Of a stretch of DNA of 32,079 bases, positions 11,101-17,489 are shown one piece after another. The stretch comes from an uncultured Lachnospiraceae bacterium (GTDB lineage: Bacteria; Bacillota; Clostridia; Lachnospirales; Lachnospiraceae). The notes under the pieces were generated by a model that had not been told where the DNA came from, did not search any database, and worked only from the letters and a program-made list of their open reading frames with translations. A program made the translations under genes and the position numbers. Where the stretch lies: contig CAMVDF010000005.1 in NCBI GenBank assembly GCA_947166195.1, forward strand, positions 1-32,079, read 5' to 3'. The first letter of the stretch is position 1, and every line of letters starts with the position of its first letter.

Positions 11101-11590
11101 TGATTATACTTGGGCTATAGGCAAGACTGTAAGTGGTGAAGGAATTCATATTGATGTAACAGCTCCTTCTAAGGGAAGTTTCACCTTCGTTGATTCGAAG
11201 GATCACAAGACAGTTGTTAATAAGCTTGATGCCGGATTCTTCAATGTATACGGAGCAAAGAGCAAGATTAAGGCTACACTTTCAGATGCAGGTTATGATA
11301 TATCAAAGAAGGGCTATACCTACACAGGCAGCAGTATCACACCTACGATTACAAGTATTACGTATGGTGGAGTGACATATCCATTCCCTGCCGGCATAAG
11401 CACCTCAAGCAACTTCGTTGTGAAGTACAAGAACAATATTAAGGTTGGTACAGCAACTGCTACAATAACGATGAAGAAGAATGCAGACCCTGCAGTATCT
11501 GCTAATCAGGCATATCCTTACGGTGGATCTGTAACGGTTAAGTTCAAGATCGTACCTCAGTCCAACCAGAACCTGATCCTGAACGAGTAA
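5111..11590 (+). CDS. Giant secreted surface-type protein with repeated Ig-like/MBG-like segments
   Basis: Signal peptide MRKRQWKKILSVVLALAMVFSMNVSAFA; E/P/A-rich linker; recurring (V/T)xYKNNK/N motifs (VSYKNNKNAS, VTYKNNKKTG, VKYKNNIKVG). ORF-track start 4973 lies inside the structured leader; 5111 preferred (5099 possible). Confidence 0.8.
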   Translation: MRKRQWKKILSVVLALAMVFSMNVSAFADEVADPVAVEEPAAEEPVAEAPVDSNEETPEETKEEEPAAPAEEPAAEESAPVEGEEAAEAITGSLPEGWAADSSAAGTYAEGVLTLSGDTTITATDPAVTLRVVADGDGAGDTLILTGCAAIVDNKVVTGSLVMESDITYTLYKYVTAGALADVISYEASNAAGKIVKNDGLSVYKASDGSAFSGDLVAGDDYYFVKGVVVSNNTAPNWTKVTAPTAANDSLDADPAGINITGDNGGEYYVAKSSTAPTRETEKTGNLDGSGVATYLPTEGSGDYYAWIRNPGTADTSFDSDWVATKPAKVTVNVENMIGTVSGMTFEPVGDATWSKGASDNSGIYTVNILSGNVFMYPETSLPSVKSISVNIVKDAVLVVGGGVDGAAPVTLTGTGTALFSAKSSYEGIATGVTISSNVATAAQALVAKNTNGENIKYTIVEEGTDPAAATIGGKLEIVAVDAANVTSTKLSLTDETLEAPFTLSSNGKEFVETVDASDKLTVSDSAIDGISVKFGSGKVLIGNLATPSTYTYAVIPERAANEYPAGLVDGQQTATGVNVNRGTSKQRQLNASYEFIISTNGAVSQKDSLGWTWQDTGYDNIYTLANGGALESDKTYYLYARRKPNVDYDGLFRSELKPVGSFSILKATSISINKAAGRAVSPNYIGDATTLDYDKELAFYKSQNTNALNASFFSWTFNYPSAKEVPGIHVTENIGDHYDDELADYTDDVLAVVDGDGFRIGTLTLKAYPAIAPGTNSFDWSSAETSLGSLTPGEYAVKASFATAGSAGAKYGAMASPADNWVSFNVIPAPVKVEPVVVTPQMSGNVAAPTKKVTSQITGATATLGGTEIILADGKEVADWNALAAGSYKITVSQGSLVDGNYYADKNKSDYSTEQTLTIVDKGGLGVVAELKEDADPVYYGTTVAHVKNQIKGYFTLGGTKTGDEQPADYDRLFLYKTTSDNLAAATALTDETIKTISANETIYAYYFDDTYKGQKVSSNALPIKIAKRPVKLSYTGEALKTVRGEDLLTKVSTNLIKGTAVGADYSITAAPFANDIKGTDLLGSTYSVDVPLDTSMISKFSAATKKAYINIDDSSLSTNFARNYTLSDRQVEYKVIGRYYIKYVLEYGGKKYVSSNVVEEKDLVTIAGKKKIALKPSTYKSVSWGNADGKDAGVLGKDNKITQWNAQRVKEGDTKFTNETQFDFDDTSNVDPGDYIVYAIVTAVATKRGDNSSVMVESITPVEYDGASHVVEDEGYKGNKENDLDLVLYDQLEIIDVDGNDGYKFDPKNPYYNEWQKISAKVDGVILDKNSGSKEVDIYRHDLEYKKDYTVSYKNNKNASVAYDPTVSGDSSESGKNGADATFKQLFPENKRPQIIVKGKGDYAKMKVTVLFDILPTDVDEDNWDAVPEFFAPNKTLKVTPKPYEYIYSNYEKAKKGDEKGVKKYTLKEGKFNSKKAAYTKDFVKEIYKLTLSSDGVSVVKKDLVTNFKRIPAGDYQVVIKGVNNYMGTYEKQIHVATTYLLSKQTFKWTKSKKWNKTPYTVADFKVTVKDKKTKKPIEILSLTDAIANEKPGIYVQGILKKTGKEYKYVSDLYNEDFMAAIAAGGLENFKFKDAGIYRIVFEANGKLQDTNQIMGTHYIQIEVKGTKVKASDFKINNGKKLVYTGKPTAITVSIKNKKLKPDEVSKIPLGNTAKKVNVAEGGNEQAAIDAYKDKFRYNNCGSGYQTRDCDNYTDDGATYNADLVRSNVYSVGYVPANTELDKTYHVFIRPSGQFWADDTRGEVKLSYKYDVINLKNADKKDSAVKFIANDVQANIGGTTADLYMAVSGNAFEDPLATVSKDGFVYHPITKVDGKKDKIEILSNYTDYDGNQIVYKFNVTYKNNKKTGSAKAVVTPADKNTKAYFKKSFTVPFNIVDRKVEEIAIYDADAMVPDAVVADITDAVEPKGNKSAKPVVTLYQVDETGEKVTKLKNKVDYTWAIGKTVSGEGIHIDVTAPSKGSFTFVDSKDHKTVVNKLDAGFFNVYGAKSKIKATLSDAGYDISKKGYTYTGSSITPTITSITYGGVTYPFPAGISTSSNFVVKYKNNIKVGTATATITMKKNADPAVSANQAYPYGGSVTVKFKIVPQSNQNLILNE

Positions 11591-11638
11591 TAGGGATTGG
11601 AAAACATCTTCGATGGACATAATTCATAGTAATACCCA

Positions 11639-11670
11639 CACCCCCGGGAGCGATCCCGGGGGTGTTTTTT
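11639..11670 (+). terminator. Strong intrinsic terminator of the giant-protein gene
   Basis: CACCCCCGGGA / GCGA / TCCCGGGGGTG, 11 bp perfect stem, then TTTTTT. Confidence 0.95.
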
Positions 11671-11671
11671 C

Positions 11672-11708
11672 AAAAGATGACAGAGGGACAGTCCCCCTGT
11701 CATCTTTT
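11672..11708 (+). repeat. Long dyad element 1 (ATGACAG...CTGTCAT type)
   Basis: AAAAGATGACAG 11672-11683 / CTGTCATCTTTT 11697-11708, inner GGGA/TCCC. Confidence 0.85.
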
Positions 11709-11778
11709 CCTGTTTATATCTTCTCCGTTGTCTAAAAGAAATGACAAAATGAGATTGACAGAAAAATGATCATATGTA

Positions 11779-11807
11779 TTGAAAAAACCGGTAGTAAATG
11801 CTACGAT
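11779..11807 (+). promoter_or_regulatory. Predicted promoter of PD-(D/E)XK unit 1, TTGAAA-N17-TACGAT
   Basis: TTGAAA 11779-11784, spacer 17, TACGAT 11802-11807; same boxes and spacing as unit 2. Confidence 0.6.
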
Positions 11808-11980
11808 ATTTCTTGGAGCAGTTATTTCTACGGCGCCTCTATTATGAGGCAGCATCTGATATATGAAGATTCCTACATTCTGAAATTTCCTGCTTTAAAT
11901 CCAACTTATTTCAACAAAGCAGGAAGAGGGATGTAAAAGACATTCGACTCCTGCGGATCATCCACGAAAGGAGACGAAAA
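11794..11980 (+). repeat. Leader repeat copy 1 (~187 bp, structured)
   Basis: Near-identical and equal in length to 12939-13125; hairpins listed in findings. Confidence 0.85.
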
Positions 11981-12853
11981 ATGAAATACAACTGGTTTAA
12001 GAGGATCTGGTACAGGATAAATCCTAAACACAAGGACAGGCTTTTCTGTACCATTTTTGGGAAAGAAAAGTACAAGAGGTATGCACTGGATCTGTATAAT
12101 GCCATAAACGGCAGTGATCATAAGAGCCTGGCGGATCTGGAGATCATTACCCTGGAGGATGCCATCTACATCAGGATGAAAAATGATGTGGCATATCTGA
12201 TAAACGGAACCATAGCTATTTACGAGCATCAAAGCACTGTAAACCAGAACATGCCTATCCGGGGATTCATGTATATGGGGGAGCTTTACAGCAAGATACT
12301 GAAAAGACAGAAAGCGAAAATATACAACAAAACACTCGTAAAGATACCAACTCCCCAGTACATAGTGTTTTATAACGGAACGGATGATTATCCCGAATGT
12401 AGCAAGCTGAGGCTGTCGGACGCGTTTATGACACCGACGGACAGAAATGATTATGAATTCACAGCAACAGTGTATAATATCAACCTTGGGAAGAATACGG
12501 AACTTCTGGATTCATGTGATTCACTGAGGGGTTACAGTATTCTCATAGACCGAATCAGGACGAACAGCCTTACAATGTCCCTTGAAGATGCAGTAGATGA
12601 AGCAGTAAAATGGTGCATAGAAAATGGTATTCTTGTGGATGTATTGGAAGAGGAGAGGTCAGCGGTTATGTTAGAGATGCTTACTGAATTTGATGAAAAA
12701 ACATACGAAGAAGGCCTGCGTGAAGAAGGCCGTGAGGAAGGCCGTGAACAAGGACGCAAGGAAGAGCGAGCCAACACCGAGCGCGAGCGAAAAAGAGCAG
12801 ATGATTTAATGGCGGAGCTTGAAAAGTACAGATCAAAGTATGGCAGTCTGTGA
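11981..12853 (+). mobile_element. PD-(D/E)XK (Rpn/PDDEXK_2-like) family transposase/nuclease, apparently full length
   Basis: 290 aa; D-x(n)-ExQ-type core NDVAYLINGTIAIYEHQS; charged EEGREEGR tail; SD AAAGGAG 11967-11973. Confidence 0.7.
12707..12766 (+). repeat. 12-bp tandem repeat coding (REEG)n in the transposase-like tail
   Basis: Units gaagaaggccgt / gaggaaggccgt / gaacaaggacgc. Confidence 0.8.
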
Positions 12854-12865
12854 TAAGTGATCATA

Positions 12866-12890
12866 AGTCACAGGGACGGTTCTTCTGACT
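12866..12890 (+). repeat. Dyad element 2 (AGTCACAGGGACGGTTCTTCTGACT)
   Basis: AGTCA...TGACT arms around GGGACGGTTC, located directly after ORF 11981-12853. Confidence 0.5.
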
Positions 12891-12923
12891 CATTTTCATG
12901 ACTCATTTATAGAGAATTTGGTG

Positions 12924-12952
12924 TTGAAATCAATCATCGTAAATGCTACGAT
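12924..12952 (+). promoter_or_regulatory. Predicted promoter of PD-(D/E)XK unit 2, TTGAAA-N17-TACGAT
   Basis: TTGAAA 12924-12929, spacer 17, TACGAT 12947-12952. Confidence 0.6.
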
Positions 12953-13125
12953 ATTCATTGAAGCAGTTATTTCTATGGCGCCTTTATTATGAGGCTGCAT
13001 CTGATATATGTAGATTCCTACATTCTGAAATTTCCTGCTTTAAATCCAACTTATTACAACGAAGCAGGAAGAGGAATGTAAAAGACATTCGTCTCCTGCG
13101 GATCATCCACGAAAGGAGACGAAGT
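12939..13125 (+). repeat. Leader repeat copy 2 (~187 bp, structured)
   Basis: Aligned by eye to 11794-11980 without a net length change. Confidence 0.85.
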
Positions 13126-13793
13126 ATGAACAAAAAACTGAATAAAGAGAAGCAGCGACCGGTACAGAGCGCAGAGTCAAGGCAGATGAAACCTCTGGAG
13201 GAAATGGATGTCATCGATAATTTCCTTTTTACGGAGATTGCCTTTGATGAAGAAACGGGAGGGTGAGGTATTACAGTGATCTGATAGATGTTCAGCTGCT
13301 GAGTACGGGAACTGATTATGATAAACTCCCGAACCTTGCGATTATATTTATACTGTCGTACGATCCATTTGGAAAGAATGCCATGTATTATGAAGCGGGG
13401 ACTACATTAAAGACCCATCCGGAGATACCTTATGATGACGGTATCAGGAGGATTTATCTGTATACGGGAGGAGAACTTCCGGAAAACGCAGATGAGTACG
13501 ACAGGAGGCTTCAGGCGCTTTTGAAATACATAGAGAAAAGCACGGAAGAGAATGCGACCGATGACACGACAAAGAGGCTTGACGAGATTGTAAATACAGC
13601 AAAAAAGAAGAAGGAAATCGGGGTGAGATATATGAAGAGCTGGGAAAGAGAACAGGAGCTGATAGCTGAGGGAAAAGCAGAAGAACGGGCCAACACCGAG
13701 CGTGAGCGCAAGAGAGCGGATGATGCAGAGGCAAAGGCAGACGATTTAAGGGCGGAACTTGCAAAATACAGGTCAAAGTATGGCAGTCTGTGA
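13126..13793 (+). pseudogene. PD-(D/E)XK family transposase remnant with internal deletion
   Basis: MNKKLNKEKQRPVQ...DNFLFTEIAFDEETGG stops at 13266; RYYSDLIDVQLLSTGTDYDKLPNLAIIFILSYDPFG... resumes in another frame at 13263; the nuclease-core section expected between them is missing. Confidence 0.75.
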
Positions 13794-13794
13794 G

Positions 13795-13813
13795 ATGACA
13801 GGGGGACTGTCAT
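13795..13813 (+). repeat. Dyad element 3 (ATGACAG GGGGA CTGTCAT)
   Basis: Perfect 7 bp arms; looks like a shortened relative of dyad 1. Confidence 0.75.
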
Positions 13814-13874
13814 GTAGATTCTTACATTCTGAAATTTCCTGCTTTAAATCCAACTTATTACAATGAAGCGGGAA
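13812..13874 (+). repeat. Truncated leader repeat copy 3
   Basis: atgtagattcttacattctgaaatttcctgctttaaatccaacttattacaatgaagcgggaa matches the middle of copies 1 and 2. Confidence 0.85.
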
Positions 13875-13914
13875 TGATGAGGTCATGGATTTTGGACGTA
13901 ATGGAGGTGTGGAT

Positions 13915-15279
13915 ATGAAAAAAAATGAAATGATGAAAAGGATTTCGGCAGTTTTGCTTGCTGTGGCACTTGCAGTAGGACAGTGTGTCATAGCTTACGG
14001 TGAAGAGACGGCCGCACCAGAGGATTCCGTTTCTCAGGAAGCAGTCACGGAAAAGATCGTGACTGAGGAAGCGACAGTAGAAGAACCTGAAGCAAATGAA
14101 CCTGTGGTAAATGAACCTGAGGCAGGTGAGCCTGAAGTAAGTGAGCCTGTACAGGAAGAACCCGGAGCAGGAGGAGCTGAGGCAGATGAACCGTCAACCG
14201 GACTGCCCACAGGGGAAGTATCGGAGCCGGAGATCATGCAGGAGAATGAACCTGCGGGAGAGGATGTTCCGGCACAGATTTCTTTTGCCCGTATTAACGA
14301 GGGCGGTTCTCCAATACCTGTAGGTGCAAAGGTAAACCTTAAAGAGGAGTTTGGACTTGACAGCGACTGCAAGGGGGTGAAGTATACCATCACCTCGGGA
14401 AAAAGCCTTGCGGAGATAAGCGGAAGCACTCTCATTGCAAAAAAAGCCGGAGATGTGGATGTGAAGGTAACCTACAAATATGACGGGGAAAAATCAGAGA
14501 ATGAGACTTCATTCACCATATATACGGTGGGATTCAGAAAGAAGACGGTGACCCTGAATGAAAAAGGAGAGTACGATGCCACTCAGAACCTTAAAGGAGA
14601 TACAGTGGAAGGATCACCAACCTGGAGCAGCTCTGCACAGACCGTTGCAACCGTAGATCCCTCAACCGGAAAGGTGAATGTGCTGGCAGGCGGTACGACC
14701 ATGATAAGTGCGGAGTACTCATACGGTGAGAAGACAAAGATATGCAAGTTCAAGCTGTATGTGAAGCTTCCGGGCTTAAAGGTATCTGAAAAGAAGATCA
14801 AATTCGGAGGAACCTTTTCCACAAAGATCATCAACCTTGAAAAAGGTACACAGGTCAGCTGGTATCTGGAAAACGGCGAGACCAGGGCGGCCTTTATCGA
14901 TCAGGAAAAGGGAAAGATAAAGATTACCGGACTTGCAACGGATGATAGCCCGGTGCTGCTCCACGCAAAGGCCGGATCTGAAGAGCTGACCTGCAGAGTT
15001 ACGACGACGGAACCATATCTTGGCGGTCTTCCGAAAAATTATGATGAAGAGGGAATGGTCGTTGTGAAAAGGAAAAATACGAAGCAGTTTTCGGTAAAGG
15101 GTATCGCAAAGGGAACCCCCGTGACATGGTCTTCAAGCGATGAGGAAACTGTTTCGGTCACATCAAAGGGCCTGGTAAAGGCAAAGCAGTACGGGGGTGC
15201 GACCGTCACCGCAAATGTGGAAGGCTACGGAGAGCTGAGCGTATATATAGAGGTGCCAGATCCTGCAGACAGAGAATGA
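13915..15279 (+). CDS. Secreted Big2-type (Ig-like) domain protein
   Basis: Signal peptide MKKNEMMKRISAVLLAVALAVGQCVIAYG; EP-rich linker; Big2-like VTWSSSDEETVSVTSKGLVKAKQYGGATVTANVEGYG; SD ggaggtg before 13915. Confidence 0.8.
   Translation: MKKNEMMKRISAVLLAVALAVGQCVIAYGEETAAPEDSVSQEAVTEKIVTEEATVEEPEANEPVVNEPEAGEPEVSEPVQEEPGAGGAEADEPSTGLPTGEVSEPEIMQENEPAGEDVPAQISFARINEGGSPIPVGAKVNLKEEFGLDSDCKGVKYTITSGKSLAEISGSTLIAKKAGDVDVKVTYKYDGEKSENETSFTIYTVGFRKKTVTLNEKGEYDATQNLKGDTVEGSPTWSSSAQTVATVDPSTGKVNVLAGGTTMISAEYSYGEKTKICKFKLYVKLPGLKVSEKKIKFGGTFSTKIINLEKGTQVSWYLENGETRAAFIDQEKGKIKITGLATDDSPVLLHAKAGSEELTCRVTTTEPYLGGLPKNYDEEGMVVVKRKNTKQFSVKGIAKGTPVTWSSSDEETVSVTSKGLVKAKQYGGATVTANVEGYGELSVYIEVPDPADRE
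14083..14172 (+). repeat. 15-bp minisatellite coding (EPxxx)n
   Basis: gaacctgaagcaaat / gaacctgtggtaaat / gaacctgaggcaggt / gagcctgaagtaagt / gagcctgtacaggaa / gaacccggagcagga. Confidence 0.8.
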
Positions 15280-15923
15280 AGAAGACGAAGAAAAGAAATG
15301 CAAAAGTAAAGGTAAAAGAAATTCTGAAGGCATTGGATGAGCACTACGGCACAGATGACCGTTGTTTTCTGTCCTATGAAAAGCCACATGAGCTTCTGAT
15401 CGCTACCATCATGTCTGCCCAATGCACAGATGAAAGGGTGAATGCGGTCTCAAAGGTGCTTTTTGAAAAATACAGGTCTGTCTCTGATTTCGCGCATGCG
15501 GATATAAATGAGCTTGAAAGGGACATCCATTCTGTGGGATTCTATCATATGAAGGCGCGTCACATCATCGATGCCTGCCGGATGCTACTTGCGGACTATG
15601 GCGGCGAGGTTCCGTCCGGTATAGATGAGCTTACCGGGCTTCCGGGTGTAGGCAGGAAGACCGCAAATGTGGTGAGAGGGCATATCTTTCAGATACCCTC
15701 CATCGTCGTTGATACCCATGTGAAAAGGGTTGCAAAAAGGATCGGCCTCACCGATGAGACCGACCCCGAAAAGGTCGAGTATGCTCTTGAAAAGATCATT
15801 CCGCAGGATCACTGGATACTCATAAACCTTCAGCTCATATCCCACGGCCGTTCCATATGCCATTCGCAGCGTCCGGACTGTGATCACTGTTTTCTGGCCG
15901 GGCTGTGCAGGATGAGGCTTTGA
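15276..15923 (+). CDS. nth: Endonuclease III (HhH-GPD base excision DNA glycosylase/AP lyase)
   Basis: LPGVGRKTANVV, VDTHVKRVAKRIGL, C-terminal 4Fe-4S cysteines CHSQRPDCDHCFLAGLC. Confidence 0.95.
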   Translation: MKKTKKRNAKVKVKEILKALDEHYGTDDRCFLSYEKPHELLIATIMSAQCTDERVNAVSKVLFEKYRSVSDFAHADINELERDIHSVGFYHMKARHIIDACRMLLADYGGEVPSGIDELTGLPGVGRKTANVVRGHIFQIPSIVVDTHVKRVAKRIGLTDETDPEKVEYALEKIIPQDHWILINLQLISHGRSICHSQRPDCDHCFLAGLCRMRL

Positions 15924-15938
15924 CCTAACATTGTGATT

Positions 15939-17489
15939 ATGTCAGAATATAAACCAAAAAGCAGCGAGGTCAGGATGAAAAAACACATTCCGCTGATACT
16001 GGCGGTTCTGCATACACTAATCTCATTTTTCACGGACAGGATGGTCTTTTCCTTTACATCCGGGAATGCCTGGGGAAACTATATCCCATGCAAGGTCCTG
16101 ATGCTTCTTTTCCTGTATATGTTCTGGCAGTTCATTTTTACCTGCGACAGGGATATATTAAAATACAGTGCCGTCTATCTGATACCGATCATCGCGGTGC
16201 TCATCTTCAAGCTCCCCCAGGGGTTTCTCAGTAACGACGAGCACCTGATCTTTGAACAGGCGGTTCAGCTTGCCGACTATACATGGTTTTATTATCTGAC
16301 CACCTGGTACTACATCATCACCATGATGATGATCCCGTCATATCTGGGTCCCATCATAGTGAAGGTAGTGATCCAGGTGCTGATGTGTGGGTACTGTGTG
16401 TACCGTGTTGCAAAGCATACAGAAAGCCGCAGGAGGGGCGCAGTCATGTACATCGCTTTCCTCCTGCCGCCCATCCTTGCCTATACGACATCGGCACACA
16501 GGATACCCATTTACATTTATCTCTATCTCTATCTGATGTTCAGGCTCTATATGGATATGCTTGAAAAAAAGGATCCTTCAAAAAAGGATCTCATACTTCT
16601 TTGCCTGCTCATCGCCGTACTGACCCAGTGGAGGACAGAAGGTATATATCTGGCGGTTTTCGGGCCGGTTCTCCTTTTCATCGCATATCCCTCTCTTCGG
16701 AAAAAGAAGAGTATCCTTGCTATATGCCTGCTTTCCGTCATCGTCCAGTATGTGGTTGCCATTCCACAGAATGGGATCATCCCCTCAAGGATGAACGACA
16801 AGGCAGAAAACCGCATGGGGCCTTTTTACGCCTATACCATCACTAATATGGTCAGAAACGGCCTGGATCCCGAAAAGAACGCTGCCGATCTCCTTCAGGT
16901 TGACAGATATCTCGACATGGAAACGGTAAAAAACATCAACTATGCCCTTGGAGACATCAACTACGAGGATACCCTGATCCTCTACTATCCGGGCTATACA
17001 GGTCTGCGTCCGGAGGCCTCCGATGAAGACTACAGGGCCTATGTTGAGGCCTGCAAAAACATATTCAAAAACAACCCTGATGTCCTGGTAAAGACCCGCA
17101 TCGGCTCCTTTGACTATGCAGCCACGGTCTACGACATCCGCCTTGATCAGGGCATACCCGCCCTCATCATCAGCATAATAAAAACCATCGCCTACAATCT
17201 CTACATCCCGATGGTCCTCCTGCTTCTCCTCTTCATATATTCGCTTTTCCTCACGATGCAGAGCATAACCCGGAAACAGCCGCTGTCACGGCACGCATTT
17301 ACGGCTGTCATGACCCTCGGCCTTTTTGCCCACTGGTTCATAGTATTTGTCCTGGCCCCGGCCTCCTACTTCAAATACTATTTTCCGATATACTTTACCG
17401 TATACTTCTGGTACATACTGTATATAGCGGACGCAGGCACCGTATTCCGTCAGACTATACCACCTGCTTCGGATGAATACCGTATATAG
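15939..17489 (+). CDS. Polytopic membrane protein, possibly glycosyltransferase-like
   Basis: About 10 hydrophobic segments (e.g. FTAVMTLGLFAHWFIVFVLAPASYFKYYFPIYFTVYFWYILYIA); start uncertain (15933 GTG, 15939 or 15975). Confidence 0.6.
   Translation: MSEYKPKSSEVRMKKHIPLILAVLHTLISFFTDRMVFSFTSGNAWGNYIPCKVLMLLFLYMFWQFIFTCDRDILKYSAVYLIPIIAVLIFKLPQGFLSNDEHLIFEQAVQLADYTWFYYLTTWYYIITMMMIPSYLGPIIVKVVIQVLMCGYCVYRVAKHTESRRRGAVMYIAFLLPPILAYTTSAHRIPIYIYLYLYLMFRLYMDMLEKKDPSKKDLILLCLLIAVLTQWRTEGIYLAVFGPVLLFIAYPSLRKKKSILAICLLSVIVQYVVAIPQNGIIPSRMNDKAENRMGPFYAYTITNMVRNGLDPEKNAADLLQVDRYLDMETVKNINYALGDINYEDTLILYYPGYTGLRPEASDEDYRAYVEACKNIFKNNPDVLVKTRIGSFDYAATVYDIRLDQGIPALIISIIKTIAYNLYIPMVLLLLLFIYSLFLTMQSITRKQPLSRHAFTAVMTLGLFAHWFIVFVLAPASYFKYYFPIYFTVYFWYILYIADAGTVFRQTIPPASDEYRI

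Noticed and set aside
13444-13776. Minus-strand 110 aa ORF opposite the transposase remnant
   Set aside because: Shadow ORF of the charged coiled-coil tail; no independent support.
11672-13880. Classic IS element with terminal inverted repeats or a toxin-antitoxin module
   Set aside because: No TIRs or target-site duplications identified and no small toxin/antitoxin pair; ORFs read as Rpn/PDDEXK-type transposase-like proteins.
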